Counted from the first letter of the stretch, positions 35,366 through 45,206 are shown. The stretch: DNA of 64,000 bases from Caballeronia temeraria (GCF_001544795.2 NZ_FCOI02000020.1:1-64000), one strand, 5' to 3'. Translations and numbers: made by a program. The notes: generated by a model not told the origin, from the sequence alone.

Positions 35366-36556
35366 ATGGAACAGAACGTCGGACGCGGCGGGCCGCTTTC
35401 GGGCGTGCGCGTGCTCGATCTGAGCGCTTATATCGCCGGTCCTTACGGCTGCACGCTGCTCGCGGATCAGGGCGCGGAAGTCATCAAGATCGAACCGCCC
35501 ACGGGCGATAACCTGCGCAAATATCCGTCGACGCTCGAAGCGGAAAGCCGCGCGTTTCTCGGCGTGAATCGCGGCAAGCGCGGGCTCGTGCTCGACCTCA
35601 AGCAGACGGAAGCGCGCGACGTGCTGATCGCGCTCGTGAAAGGGGCCGACGTGCTCGTGCACAACTTCCGCCCGAGCGTGCCGGCGCGGCTCGGCATCGC
35701 GTACGAGCAACTGCGCGGGATCAATCCGCGTCTCGTCTATTGCGCGGTGACGGGCTACGGCGAAACCGGCCCGAACAAGGACAAGGCGGGCTACGACCAG
35801 GTATTGCAAACGATGACCGGCATGTGCACGCTGCAAGGCCCCGCAGACGGTCCGCCCGAAGTGCTCTACGGGTCCGTCGTCGACTACTACGCGGCGGCGC
35901 TCGTCGCATCGGGCGTGTCGTCGGCGCTGTTCGCGCGCGAGAAGACGGGCGAAGGTCAGTACGTCGGCGTGTCGCTGTTGCGCAGCGCGCTCACGATGCA
36001 ATCGGCGCGCATGATCTGGGCCGACAGCGAACCGAAGGACGTCGGCCGCGACATGCGTTCGGGCGGCATCACCGGCATTCATCCGACGCGCGAGGGTTAT
36101 CTGTATCTCTCCGCGAACACGCCGCATTTCTGGAAGTCGCTGTGCGCGCTGACCGGCCTCGATGCGCTCGCGACCGACGAACGTTACGACAGCGTGCGCA
36201 AGCGCGCCGTGCATCGCGACGAGATCGTGCCGAAGCTGCACGAAGCGCTCGCGCAACGCACGGCGCTCGAATGGGAAGCGCATTTCGGCGATGCCGTGCC
36301 GTGCGCAGCGGCGCGCAGCGTCGAAGACATGTTCGACGATCCGCAAGTGCTCGCCGAAGACATGGTCGCGCGCTTCGACTATCCGGGCGTGGGCGCGTAT
36401 CGCGGATTCAAACATCCGGTGCGCTTTTCCGCGACGCCGCTGCCCGAGCCGTTCGCCGCGCCCGCTTTCGGCGAGCACAGCGATGCGTTGCTGCGCGAAA
36501 CCGGCCTGAGCGGGGAAGCCATCGAAACGCTGCGTGCGAAGCGCGCGGTGCTTTGA
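35366..36556 (+). CDS. Family III CoA transferase (CaiB/BaiF)
   Basis: 396 residues. The N-terminal block LSGVRVLDLSAYIAGPYGC, then ADQGAEVIKIEPPTGD, and the catalytic Asp173 in GSVVDYYAAAL. GEHSDALLRETGLS near the end is the standard C-terminal signature. It moves CoA between carboxylic acids. AAGGAGAAG lies before ATG 35366. Coupled with the CitE-like lyase it makes an activate-then-cleave pair for a hydroxy-dicarboxylate. Confidence 0.92.
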   Translation: MEQNVGRGGPLSGVRVLDLSAYIAGPYGCTLLADQGAEVIKIEPPTGDNLRKYPSTLEAESRAFLGVNRGKRGLVLDLKQTEARDVLIALVKGADVLVHNFRPSVPARLGIAYEQLRGINPRLVYCAVTGYGETGPNKDKAGYDQVLQTMTGMCTLQGPADGPPEVLYGSVVDYYAAALVASGVSSALFAREKTGEGQYVGVSLLRSALTMQSARMIWADSEPKDVGRDMRSGGITGIHPTREGYLYLSANTPHFWKSLCALTGLDALATDERYDSVRKRAVHRDEIVPKLHEALAQRTALEWEAHFGDAVPCAAARSVEDMFDDPQVLAEDMVARFDYPGVGAYRGFKHPVRFSATPLPEPFAAPAFGEHSDALLRETGLSGEAIETLRAKRAVL

Positions 36557-36572
36557 ACGGAGACGCCTCGCG

Positions 36573-37382
36573 ATGAAATGCGATTCCCACATCCATATCT
36601 ATGACCGTGCGTTTCTGAAGCCGGGCGATGCTCAGGTCTTCGTCGAAAACGCCGATGTCGCCGCGTATCGCAAGGTACAGACGCAGATGGGCACCGGGCG
36701 CGTGGTGATCGTCACGCCGCGCGTGTACGGCACGGACAACGCCGTCACCGTCGATGCCATCCGGCAGCTCGGCTTCGACCACGCGCGCGGCGTCGCCGTG
36801 CTCAATCCCGACGTCACCGACGACGAACTCGACACGCTGAACCACGGCGGCATACGCGGCATCCGCTTCACGCTCTATACGGCGAAGAACGCGGCGGTCG
36901 GCTTCGACATGGTCGAGCCGCTGGCCGCGCGCGTCGCGGAGCTCGGCTGGCACGTGCAGTTGCACTGGACGGCGGAGCAGATCGTCGAGCACGAAGCGCT
37001 GTTGCAGCGCCTGCCCGCGAAGATGGTCTTCGATCATCGCGCGCGTCTGCCCTTGACGGATGGCGCGCGGCACGCGGCGTTCGACATCGTGCGCCGTCTC
37101 GCCGATGCAGGCCGCGCGTGGATCAAGCTCTCCGGTCCTTATCTGGACTCGGCGGCGGGCCTCGACAACCGCTATGCCGACATCGCGCCGATGGCCCGCG
37201 CCTGGGTCCAGGCCGTGCCCGAGCGCCTCGTGTGGGGCAGCGACTGGCCGCACGTGACGGAGACGCACAAGCCCGGCGATGCATTCCTGCTCGACCTGCT
37301 CGACGAATGGACCGGCGACGATGCGACACGCGAGCGCATCCTCGTGACGAACCCCGCCGTGCTCTACGGCTTCGCAATCTAA
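36573..37382 (+). CDS. Amidohydrolase-2 family, 2-pyrone-4,6-dicarboxylate lactonase-like
   Basis: 269 residues. DSHIHIYD at residues 4-11 gives the first two metal His; later HLHWT-type HVQLHWTAEQI, MVFDHRAR and WGSDWPHV complete the TIM-barrel site. The closest family by eye is the LigI-type lactonase, which opens a cyclic dicarboxylate. It follows the CoA transferase after 16 bp. It could convert a lactone into the hydroxy acid that the CoA transferase then activates; this is inference. Confidence 0.85.
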   Translation: MKCDSHIHIYDRAFLKPGDAQVFVENADVAAYRKVQTQMGTGRVVIVTPRVYGTDNAVTVDAIRQLGFDHARGVAVLNPDVTDDELDTLNHGGIRGIRFTLYTAKNAAVGFDMVEPLAARVAELGWHVQLHWTAEQIVEHEALLQRLPAKMVFDHRARLPLTDGARHAAFDIVRRLADAGRAWIKLSGPYLDSAAGLDNRYADIAPMARAWVQAVPERLVWGSDWPHVTETHKPGDAFLLDLLDEWTGDDATRERILVTNPAVLYGFAI

Positions 37383-37410
37383 AAGAAAAAGATATCTCAG
37401 GAGACACCGC

Positions 37411-38775
37411 ATGAAATCCGCCGCCGCGCCGACACCCGTGCGCAAGACCCGCTTCACCGAAGCGACCATCCGGCTCTTCGAGCGCACCATTCCCGACCCC
37501 TTCGTGCTCGCGATCCTGATCACCGCGATCGTCGCGGCGCTGTCGCTGATCTTCGCGCCGCATGCATCGGTGCCGAAGATGATCGGCGGCTGGTACAAGG
37601 GCTTCTTCGACATCTTCACGTTCGCGTTCCAGATCACGCTCGTGCTCGTCACCGGCCACGCGTTCGCGCACGCGCCGCCCGTGCAGCGCATGTTCAAGGC
37701 GCTGGTCTCGATCGCGCGCACGCCCGCGCAGGCGGCCACGCTCACGTTCGTGCTCGTCGCGGTGACGTCGTTCTTCAACTGGGGCATGGGTCTCGTCGTC
37801 GCCGCGTTGCTGGCGCGCGAAGTGGCGAAGCGCATGCGTGTCGACTTCGCATGGATCGTCGCGGCGGGATTTTCCGGCTGGGTCGTGTGGGCGAGCGGCA
37901 TTTCGAGCTCCATCGCGCTCGCGCAATCGACGCCGGGCAGCTCGATGAACGTCGTGCAAAAGCTCACGGGCGCCGTGCTGCCCTTCGGCGAGACCGTGTT
38001 CACGCGCTTCAATCTCGTGCCGACGCTCGTGATGCTCTTCGCGATGCCCTTCGTGCTCGCGTGGCTCAAGCCGCGCGACGAAGACGCCGTCGTGCTCGAC
38101 ACCGAAAAGCATCCCGATGCGCCGCTGCGTAAAAGGCCCGAAGGCAAGCTGAGTTTCGCGCGCTGGATCGAGCATTCGTGGATCGGCAGTGCGTTCATCG
38201 GCGCGGCCGGCATCGCGCTCATCGTGTTGACGCAGTTTCAGCACATCGCGTTTTCGGGCGTGAACGCGGTGATCTTCGTGATGTTCATCGCCGGCGTGAT
38301 CCTGCACGGCTATCCGCTCGCCTATGCGGACGCGATCAAGAACGCCGCGAAGCAGACCGGCTCGATGATGCTTCAGTACCCGCTCTACGGCGGCATCATG
38401 GGCATGATGGACGCGACCGGCCTGCCCGATGTGATCTCGCACTTCTTCATCGCGATATCGAATGCGCACACGCTGCCGTTCTGGAGCTACGTGTGCTCGC
38501 TCATCGTCACGTTCTTCATTCCGAGCGGCGGCGGGCACTGGGCCGTGCAAGGGCCGTTCGTCGTGCCCGCCGCGGTCGCGCTGCACGCGTCCGTGCCGGC
38601 CACGACGATGGCCGTCGCGATGGGCGAGCAGGTCTCGAACATGCTGCAGCCGTTCTGGGCGGCGCCCGTCGTCGCGATGGCGGGCGTCGGCGTGCAGCGC
38701 GTGCTCGGCTTCACGGTGATGACGTTCGCCCTCGGCCTGATCGTGTACGGCGCGGCCTTGCTGATCTTCATCTGA
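37411..38775 (+). CDS. AtoE-family short-chain fatty acid transporter
   Basis: 454 residues, many membrane segments. TFAFQITLVLVTGHAFA, FNWGMGLVVAALLAREVAKR and IPSGGGHWAVQGPFVVPAAV are conserved blocks of the AtoE/TIGR00366 family, which carries acetoacetate and other short fatty acids. AGGAGA precedes ATG. It is 28 bp after the amidohydrolase and 24 bp before a second carboxylate transporter, so this operon has two transporters of unrelated families. Confidence 0.9.
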   Translation: MKSAAAPTPVRKTRFTEATIRLFERTIPDPFVLAILITAIVAALSLIFAPHASVPKMIGGWYKGFFDIFTFAFQITLVLVTGHAFAHAPPVQRMFKALVSIARTPAQAATLTFVLVAVTSFFNWGMGLVVAALLAREVAKRMRVDFAWIVAAGFSGWVVWASGISSSIALAQSTPGSSMNVVQKLTGAVLPFGETVFTRFNLVPTLVMLFAMPFVLAWLKPRDEDAVVLDTEKHPDAPLRKRPEGKLSFARWIEHSWIGSAFIGAAGIALIVLTQFQHIAFSGVNAVIFVMFIAGVILHGYPLAYADAIKNAAKQTGSMMLQYPLYGGIMGMMDATGLPDVISHFFIAISNAHTLPFWSYVCSLIVTFFIPSGGGHWAVQGPFVVPAAVALHASVPATTMAVAMGEQVSNMLQPFWAAPVVAMAGVGVQRVLGFTVMTFALGLIVYGAALLIFI

Positions 38776-38799
38776 CGCGCGATGAACGGAGACGAATCG

Positions 38800-40137
38800 A
38801 TGAAGTCCTCTGCACGCGCCCTCGACGCGCAAAACGAAAGCATGGGCCTGAAGGAACGCTGGTGGCGCGTGTTCGATGTGCGCATCGGCGCGCTGCCCTT
38901 GCCGGTCTATGCGGTGCTGATCGCCGTGCTCGCCGCGATGAGCGCGCACGGCAAGCTCGCCTCCGACCTGCCGACGGGCATCGCGCTCGTGACGGTCGGC
39001 GGTTTCACCTGCGCCGAGCTCGCAAAGCGCATTCCGTGGATCCGTCATATCGGCGCGACCTCGATTTTCGCGGCCTTCATTCCGTCGATGCTGGTCTATT
39101 ACCAGCTGATGCCGGCGCCGGTCACGAAGGCCGTGACGACCTTCACGAAGCAGTCGAACTTCCTGTATCTGTTCATTGCGGCGATCATCGTCGGCAGCGT
39201 GTTGAGCATGGACCGGCAGACGCTCGTGAAGGGCTTCGTGCGCATCTTCATTCCGGTGGCGAGCGGATCGGTGGCGGCGGCCGTCGTCGGAAGCGCGGTC
39301 GGGACGGCGCTCGGACTCGATCTGAAGCACGCGTTGTTCATGGTCGTCGTGCCGATCATGGCGGGTGGCGTGGGCGAAGGCGCGCTGCCGCTATCGGCGG
39401 GCTACGCGCAGATTCTCGGCGTCGAGCAGGGGCCGCTCTTCGCGCAGGTGCTGTCGGCGGTGATGCTCGGCAATATTGCGGCGATCTGTTGCGCGGGCGC
39501 GCTGAACTATCTCGGCACGCGGCGGCCGCATCTCACGGGCAATGGCCGTCTGACCGTCGCGCACGGCGACGACGACGTGACGGGCGCGAAAGCCGCATCG
39601 TTCGAATTCGACGTCAGCTCGGTCGCCGCCGCGGGCGCGACGGCCATCGCGTTGTATCTGCTCGGCGTGCTGAGTCATCAGTATTTCGACTGGCCCGCGC
39701 CCGTGGTGATGCTCGTGCTCGTCGTCGCCGCGCAGTTCTTCCAGCTCGTGTCGCCGCGCGTGCGAGGCGGCGCGCGCTTCATGTACGGATTCTTCTCGAC
39801 CGCCGTCACGTATCCGCTGATGTTCGCCATCAGCGTCGCGATGACGCCGTGGGGCGAGATTGTCACCGCGTTTCACTGGGTCAATATCGTGACGGCCGTC
39901 TCGACGGTGCTCACGCTCACGCTGACGGGCTTCTTCGTCGCGCGCCGCATGGGCATGTATCCGGTGGAAGCGGCCATCGTCAACGCGACGCACAGCGGGC
40001 TCGGCGGCACCGGCGATGTCGCGATTCTGACCGCCGCCAACCGCATGGAACTGATGCCGTTCGCGCAGATCGCGACGCGCATCGGCGGTGCGATCACGGT
40101 CATGATCGCGCTCGCGGCGTTTGCGTGGCTGCGTTGA
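38800..40137 (+). CDS. 2-hydroxycarboxylate transporter (CitS/MaeN family)
   Basis: 445 residues from ATG 38800 (GGAG 8 nt upstream; ATG 38782 is the longer option). VMAGGVGEGALPLS-type motif IMAGGVGEGALPLSAGYA and the second re-entrant loop HSGLGGTGDVAILTAANRM are the two GGxG loops that define the family. It imports citrate, malate, citramalate or similar with Na+. It is the last gene of the LysR-controlled operon and ends 12 bp from the convergent lyase gene. Confidence 0.92.
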   Translation: MKSSARALDAQNESMGLKERWWRVFDVRIGALPLPVYAVLIAVLAAMSAHGKLASDLPTGIALVTVGGFTCAELAKRIPWIRHIGATSIFAAFIPSMLVYYQLMPAPVTKAVTTFTKQSNFLYLFIAAIIVGSVLSMDRQTLVKGFVRIFIPVASGSVAAAVVGSAVGTALGLDLKHALFMVVVPIMAGGVGEGALPLSAGYAQILGVEQGPLFAQVLSAVMLGNIAAICCAGALNYLGTRRPHLTGNGRLTVAHGDDDVTGAKAASFEFDVSSVAAAGATAIALYLLGVLSHQYFDWPAPVVMLVLVVAAQFFQLVSPRVRGGARFMYGFFSTAVTYPLMFAISVAMTPWGEIVTAFHWVNIVTAVSTVLTLTLTGFFVARRMGMYPVEAAIVNATHSGLGGTGDVAILTAANRMELMPFAQIATRIGGAITVMIALAAFAWLR

Positions 40138-40149
40138 GCGGAACGTCGA

Positions 40150-41001
40150 TTACTCGTAGCGACGTGCGTCGTCCATCAGTCCCGGCGTGCCGATGATCGC
40201 GTTGATCTCGTCGAAGTCGGCCATGCGTTCTTTCCAGGGCGCGGTCGTGCGATGCTCGCGCAGGCTGCCGTAGAAACCTTGCAGCGTATGCGCGACCGCC
40301 CGCGCCGCGCCGCCCGGAAAGATGACGATGCGAAAGCCGCGCGCCGCCAGCGCATCCGCGCTCTGCACCGGCGTCTTGCCGCCCTCGACCATATTGGCGA
40401 GCAACGGCACGCGCGACGCGAAACGCGCACAGGCCGCGTCCATCTGCTCGGCCGAGCGCAGCGCTTCGATGAAGAGCGCATCGACGCCCGTTTCCAGATA
40501 GCGTTCGGCGCGTGCGAGCGCGGCGTCGAGACCTTCCACCGCGAGCGCATCCGTGCGCGCCAGAATCAGCGTGTCGCGGCGCTCGCGTGCATCGAGCGCG
40601 GCGCGCAGCTTGCCGCACATCTCCGCGACGGGAATCACGCTCTTGCCATCGAGATGACCGCAGCGCTTCGGGAAGGTCTGGTCTTCGAGCTGGATCATCG
40701 CGGCGCCCGCGCGTTCAAAGCCGCGAACCGTGCGTTTGACGTTCAGCGCATTGCCGAAGCCCGTGTCGCCGTCGACGATAACGGGCAACGTCACGCGTTC
40801 GGTGATGCGCGCGAGCGTGTCGGCGACTTCGGTGAACGTCGTGAGCCCGACATCGGAGCGGCCCAGCTTCGTATAGGCGATCGACGCACCCGACAGATAC
40901 AGCGCATCGAATCCGGCCTGCTCCGCGATCAGCGCGGAAAGCGCATCGTAGACGCCGGGCGCGAGCACGGTCTTGCGCGCGAGTTGTTCAGCGAGTGTCA
41001 T
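40150..41001 (-). CDS. Isocitrate lyase/PEP mutase superfamily C-C lyase
   Basis: 283 residues. The metal-binding DGDTGFGN is at 77-84, and the flexible active-site loop KRCGH at 112-116 keeps its Cys, so a true C-C bond lyase (methylisocitrate, dimethylmalate type) is more likely than an oxaloacetate decarboxylase. It probably yields pyruvate or succinate plus a smaller acid. It lies 4 bp after the hydratase small subunit, the arrangement of dimethylmalate-type hydratase plus lyase. The exact substrate is unknown. Confidence 0.87.
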   Translation of the reverse strand: MTLAEQLARKTVLAPGVYDALSALIAEQAGFDALYLSGASIAYTKLGRSDVGLTTFTEVADTLARITERVTLPVIVDGDTGFGNALNVKRTVRGFERAGAAMIQLEDQTFPKRCGHLDGKSVIPVAEMCGKLRAALDARERRDTLILARTDALAVEGLDAALARAERYLETGVDALFIEALRSAEQMDAACARFASRVPLLANMVEGGKTPVQSADALAARGFRIVIFPGGAARAVAHTLQGFYGSLREHRTTAPWKERMADFDEINAIIGTPGLMDDARRYE

Positions 41002-41005
41002 CGGT

Positions 41006-41509
41006 TCATCGCTCCTTGACGCTGTAGCGCTGCTTCAGCAGCTTGAAAAGCCCGCCCGCTTCGGCCATGTCGAGCAGGAACGAAGGCAACGGCTCGCAAA
41101 CGAGCGTGTCGCCGCCTGCCCGCGTAATGCGCCCGCGCAACGGATCGATGGCGATGCGCTCGCCCTCTTCCATCGCCTCGGCCTGCGCGCAGGTGAGCAG
41201 CACGAGTCCCACATTGAACGCGTTGCGGAAAAACAGGCCGCTGAACGCGGGCGCGATCACGGCGCGCACGCCGAGCTGCACGAGCGCGGCCGGCGCCTGT
41301 TCGCGCGACGAGCCGATGCCGAAGTTCGGCCCCGCCACGACGACATCGCCAGGTTGCACGTTCGCCGCGAACTCCGGACGTTGCCGCTGCAGGCAATGCC
41401 GCGCGATCTCGTCGATGCCGAATTTCATGTACGCGCCGGGCGCGAGCGCATCGGTATCGACGTCCGCGCCGACGCGCCACACACGATGCGTTTCGATCAC
41501 TTCGCTCAT
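41006..41509 (-). CDS. Aconitase-type hydratase, small (swivel) subunit, LeuD-like
   Basis: 167 residues. GPNFGIGSSREQAPAALVQLGVRAVIAPAFSGLFFRNAFNVGLVLL is the swivel-domain hallmark of LeuD/DmdB proteins. The N-terminal VGADVDTDALAPGAYM is the matching first block. Its ATG overlaps the large-subunit stop as ATGA (41509-41506). It pairs with the large subunit to form a heterodimeric hydro-lyase. Confidence 0.92.
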   Translation of the reverse strand: MSEVIETHRVWRVGADVDTDALAPGAYMKFGIDEIARHCLQRQRPEFAANVQPGDVVVAGPNFGIGSSREQAPAALVQLGVRAVIAPAFSGLFFRNAFNVGLVLLTCAQAEAMEEGERIAIDPLRGRITRAGGDTLVCEPLPSFLLDMAEAGGLFKLLKQRYSVKER

Positions 41510-42786
41510 GCGAGCACCTCGCGCGGGTCCGTAATGCGCCCGCGCAACGCGGACGCCGCCACCGTATAAGGCGAGCCGAGATAGACCTGTGCCGTTTCCG
41601 CGCCCATGCGCCCTTTGAAGTTGCGCGCGGTGCTGGAGATCACGGTGCTGCCTTCTGGAATCTGTCCGCCATAGCCGGAGCATGCGCCGCACGATGTGGC
41701 GAGCACCTGCGCGCCGGCGTCTTCGAGTATCGACATCACGCCTTCGCGGCGCGCGGTTTCGCGATCGCGCACGCTCGCCGGTGCGACGACCAGTTGCACG
41801 CCGTCCGCCACGCGCCGATGCGCCAGCACGCTCGCCGCCGCGCGCAGATCGTCGAGCTTCGCGCCGGTGCATGCGCCGATGTACGCCACCTGCACGGCGA
41901 CGTCGCCGAAAGCATCGGCCGCGCGCGTATTCGCGGGACTGTGCGGCGCGGCCACTTGCGGCGCGAGCGTGCCGGCATCGAAGTCGTGGGTTTCGGCGCA
42001 GGCATCGGGGTCGCTTCGCCAGTGCGCGATGTCGATCTCATCGGTGACGCCCGCTTTGCGCAGATAGTCGAGCGTCACCGCATCCGGTGCGATCAGTCCC
42101 GTCTGCGCGCCCATTTCCGCGCTCATGTTCGACAGCGTCATGCGCTCCTGCATCGACAAGGCGGTGACAGCTTCGCCGCAGAACTCGACGGCCTGATAGC
42201 GCCCGCCGTTCATGCCGAAGCGGCCGATCATGTGCAGCATCATGTCCTTCGCCGTGACGCCGCGCGCGAGCCGACCGCGCCAGTGCATGCGCAGCGTCTC
42301 GGGCACCTTCACCCAGATTTGCCCCGATACCGCGACGCCCAGCATCTCCGTGCTGCCGATGCCGAACATGTACGCGCCGAACGCGCCGCCCGTCGGCGAA
42401 TGCGAATCGCCGCCGACGCAGAACATGCCGGGCCGCACGTGCCCATGCTCGGGCAGCACGACATGACAGATGCCGACGCTGTCGTACACGTTCGGCAGGC
42501 GCTGCTCGACGGCCCACTCGCGCGCGATGCGCACGATGCGGCGCGATTCGTCGTCGGCTTCGGGCACGTAGTGATCGATGACGAGCACGATCTTCGACGC
42601 GTCCCAGAGCGGCGCGCCGAGTTCTTCGAGCATTGGCTTGAGGCGTCGCGGGCCGCTCGAATCGTGGAACATCGCGAGATCGACGTCGCATGTGACGATC
42701 TCGCCCACCGCGACTTCGGTGCGCCCGCACGCCTTCGCGATGAGTTTTTGCGCGAGCGTCCGGGGCGCGGTCACGAGCTGGCTCAT
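41506..42786 (-). CDS. Aconitase-type hydratase, large subunit, LeuC/DmdA-like
   Basis: 426 residues. The [4Fe-4S] ligands are Cys306 (IGACTGAK), Cys366 and Cys369 (SCGACSG). TLAQKLIAKACG and VGGDSHSPTGGAFGAY are conserved N-terminal blocks. ATG 42786 is used; the frame runs further upstream inside the oxygenase gene. Catabolic setting, with a lyase and CoA transferase next door and no leuB or leuA, argues against leucine synthesis and for hydration of a methylated maleate, itaconate-like or citraconate-like acid. Confidence 0.92.
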   Translation of the reverse strand: MSQLVTAPRTLAQKLIAKACGRTEVAVGEIVTCDVDLAMFHDSSGPRRLKPMLEELGAPLWDASKIVLVIDHYVPEADDESRRIVRIAREWAVEQRLPNVYDSVGICHVVLPEHGHVRPGMFCVGGDSHSPTGGAFGAYMFGIGSTEMLGVAVSGQIWVKVPETLRMHWRGRLARGVTAKDMMLHMIGRFGMNGGRYQAVEFCGEAVTALSMQERMTLSNMSAEMGAQTGLIAPDAVTLDYLRKAGVTDEIDIAHWRSDPDACAETHDFDAGTLAPQVAAPHSPANTRAADAFGDVAVQVAYIGACTGAKLDDLRAAASVLAHRRVADGVQLVVAPASVRDRETARREGVMSILEDAGAQVLATSCGACSGYGGQIPEGSTVISSTARNFKGRMGAETAQVYLGSPYTVAASALRGRITDPREVLA

Positions 42787-42794
42787 GGTCGCGC

Positions 42795-43880
42795 TTACTC
42801 GACCATCTGCGCGACCTGCCCCGCTTCGAGCAGCAGGCGATCGTGCGTCGACGGCAGCTCCGCGAACGGGCGGCGATGCTGCGCCCACATGCGCAAGTCC
42901 TCCGGCTTGTGGAACACCTGCGCGTCGGGCATCGCGGGCCAGTCGGACACCGTGAGCCACAGGCGCAGCAGATGGCGGCGCTCGTTGAGCGGCCCGGCAT
43001 CGACATAATCGGTGCGGCCGTGCACCAGCACGCGGTTGTTGAGGAACTGGATGTCGCCGTCGCGAAAGCCCATGTCGAGATAAAACTCCGGCGACGCCGC
43101 GATCTTGCGCGCCGTGTACAGCGCCTCGGATTCGAGCGCGCTGAACGGAACCTGGCCGCTCTTTTCGGCGAGACGCGCGTAGCCGGTCGGAAGATAGCAG
43201 ATCACTTCGCCCGCGCTGTCCGTGAAGAACGGCACCTTGTGCTCGCTGAAGGTGCGCGTCGCGCGGCGGCCGTCTTCTTCGGTGCGCTTGCACCAGAGGC
43301 CTTCGCGCAGCGCTTCGAGCAGATCCGGGCGCGTGCGCAGCATTTCGTTGTGCACGGCGAGCGCGCTGGAGATGCGGCTTTCGCCACCGGAAATCGCGGT
43401 GCGCAGACACATCAGGCCGATGATGTCGCACGAGTCTGTGTGCATCAACTGACCGCCGCCCTTGCGATAGCCGCGCGACTTCGGCTCGTAGTCGCTCACG
43501 TTGACCACATGGCCGAGCACGTCGCCGAGATACGACTGTGTCACCGGCTTGCTGACGTACGAGCCGAGGCCGAAGTAGATGCGCGTCATGTCGTCGTCGG
43601 AGTAGCGCTCGCGCGGCAGGCCGCGCAGCATCATGAAGCCGCGTCCGTTGCGCAGGAATGCGGGCAGCTCGCGCATGAAGCGGGCCATCGTGTCGAGCGG
43701 AAAAGTCTCCGGGCTGATGTCGGGAAAATCGATGTCGCCGAGCGAATGCAGGTGCGCGAGCGCGCCGTCGATTTCCGCGATTTCGGCTTGCGTCAGCACG
43801 TGCAGGCCTTCGCGCGTCCAGTCGAGTTCGGGGCCTTTCCAGGCGGCGGGCGAGTCGATCAGTTGTCCTACTCGATTCAT
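42795..43880 (-). CDS. Fe(II)/2-oxoglutarate-dependent oxygenase, TauD/TfdA family
   Basis: 361 residues. The iron ligands are HTD (His147, Asp149) and His287 in LVHGRTDY, with Arg306 in RRHLLRLWL for 2-oxoglutarate. GFMMLRGLP near residue 81 and FLNNRVLVHGR are standard for clavaminate-synthase-like members. It likely hydroxylates or splits a carboxylate substrate, using 2-oxoglutarate and O2. It lies 24 bp downstream of the second CoA transferase and 9 bp before the hydratase, in one transcript. Confidence 0.92.
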   Translation of the reverse strand: MNRVGQLIDSPAAWKGPELDWTREGLHVLTQAEIAEIDGALAHLHSLGDIDFPDISPETFPLDTMARFMRELPAFLRNGRGFMMLRGLPRERYSDDDMTRIYFGLGSYVSKPVTQSYLGDVLGHVVNVSDYEPKSRGYRKGGGQLMHTDSCDIIGLMCLRTAISGGESRISSALAVHNEMLRTRPDLLEALREGLWCKRTEEDGRRATRTFSEHKVPFFTDSAGEVICYLPTGYARLAEKSGQVPFSALESEALYTARKIAASPEFYLDMGFRDGDIQFLNNRVLVHGRTDYVDAGPLNERRHLLRLWLTVSDWPAMPDAQVFHKPEDLRMWAQHRRPFAELPSTHDRLLLEAGQVAQMVE

Positions 43881-43904
43881 CTCATGCTCCTTGAGGAAAA
43901 TGGT

Positions 43905-45140
43905 TCAGGCGCGCACGGCGTCGTGATGTGCGTCGATGACGGCGCCGCAGCCGATGAGTTCGTCGAGCGCGCATTCGCCGATGAGCGGCGCGAGAATCTC
44001 GCGCGAATGCTCGCCCTTCTTCGGTGCGGCACGCGTGAAGCCGCCCGGCGTTGCCGACAAACGCGCGACGACGTTATGCACGGCGACGTGGCCGAGCTCG
44101 TCGTCTTCGATCTGCACCAGCGCTTCGCGTCCCGTGACGTAGGCATCGTCGGCGAGATCGCTCGCGTCGAGCACCGGCCCCGCCGTGACTTCGGCGTGCT
44201 CGAAGAACGCGAGGTTGTCCGCGAGCGTGCGCGCCCGGATGAAGTCGCCGACCACGCGATCGACGTCCTCCACATGCTGAAGACGCGCGCTGTTGGTCGC
44301 GTAGCGCGGATCGGCGTTCATGTCCTCGCGGCCGATCGAAGCGAACAGGCGCTGCGCCATGCTCTGCGTCGAGGTCGAAATGCACAGCCACCTGCCGTCC
44401 GCGGTTTCGTAGGTATTGCGCGGACACGTGGTGCTCGAGCGGCTGCCCGTGCGCGCCTTCACGTCTCCGGTGAGCTGATAATTCGCGACCTGCGGACCGA
44501 GAATCGAGATCATCGGATCGAACAACGACAGGTCGATCACCTGCCCGTCGCCGCCGTTCACGCGCGTTTCCCACAGCGCGACCATCGCCGCGTGGGCGCC
44601 GTAGAGGCCCGCGGTCATGTCGCCGAGGAACATCGGCGGGAGCACCGGTTCGCGATCGCCGAAGCCGTTCATCGCGGCGAAGCCCGAATAGCCCTCGACC
44701 AGCGTGCCGAAGCCCGGACGCCCGCGATACGGTCCCGTCTGCCCCCAGCCCGACACGCGCACGATGACGAGCTTCGGATTGGCCGCGTGCAAGGTCTGCG
44801 GCGAAAGCCCCATCTTCTCCAGCGTGCCTGGCCTGAAGCTTTCGACGAGCACGTCCGCATCCCGCGCGAGGCTCGCGATCAGCTTCGCCCCCGCTTCGTG
44901 ATGGAAGTCGATGCACACGCTGCGCTTGTTGCGCGCGTAGGCCTTCCAGAACACCTCCGCGCCCTGCGTGCGGAACGCGCGCAGCGTATCGCCTTTCAGC
45001 GGCTCGACCTTGACGACGTCCGCGCCGAAATCCGCGAGCTGCAAGGTCAGCATGTTGCCCGCGACGAGACGCGACAAATCGACCACCTTCACGCCGCGTA
45101 GCGGCCCGATGTGCGAGGCGTCGAAGGCTTTGCGATGCAT
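43905..45140 (-). CDS. Family III CoA transferase (CaiB/BaiF), first gene of the IclR-controlled operon
   Basis: 411 residues. LRGVKVVDLSRLVAGNMLTLQLADFGADVVKVEP at the front and the catalytic Asp174 in FLGDMTAGLYGAH. It differs clearly from the other CoA transferase at 35366. The start is 66 bp from an 11-bp-arm palindrome, so it is the promoter-proximal gene of the operon CoA transferase-oxygenase-hydratase-lyase. Confidence 0.92.
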   Translation of the reverse strand: MHRKAFDASHIGPLRGVKVVDLSRLVAGNMLTLQLADFGADVVKVEPLKGDTLRAFRTQGAEVFWKAYARNKRSVCIDFHHEAGAKLIASLARDADVLVESFRPGTLEKMGLSPQTLHAANPKLVIVRVSGWGQTGPYRGRPGFGTLVEGYSGFAAMNGFGDREPVLPPMFLGDMTAGLYGAHAAMVALWETRVNGGDGQVIDLSLFDPMISILGPQVANYQLTGDVKARTGSRSSTTCPRNTYETADGRWLCISTSTQSMAQRLFASIGREDMNADPRYATNSARLQHVEDVDRVVGDFIRARTLADNLAFFEHAEVTAGPVLDASDLADDAYVTGREALVQIEDDELGHVAVHNVVARLSATPGGFTRAAPKKGEHSREILAPLIGECALDELIGCGAVIDAHHDAVRA

Positions 45141-45206
45141 GGTTCAGGTCCTCCCGGTTGCGCGTTCTGGGCGCGCCGACAACATCGGCGTGAAGTGATT
45201 ATCCTT

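Noticed and set aside
37123-39330. 735-codon minus-strand frame over the transporter genes
   Set aside because: Antisense to the amidohydrolase, AtoE and CitS genes, all supported by conserved motifs.
40150-41001. Isocitrate lyase of the glyoxylate shunt
   Set aside because: At 283 residues it is far shorter than AceA and resembles the methylisocitrate/dimethylmalate lyase branch.
41006-42786. LeuC/LeuD-like pair as leucine biosynthesis genes
   Set aside because: There is no leuA or leuB, and the neighbours are a catabolic lyase, oxygenase and CoA transferase under IclR.
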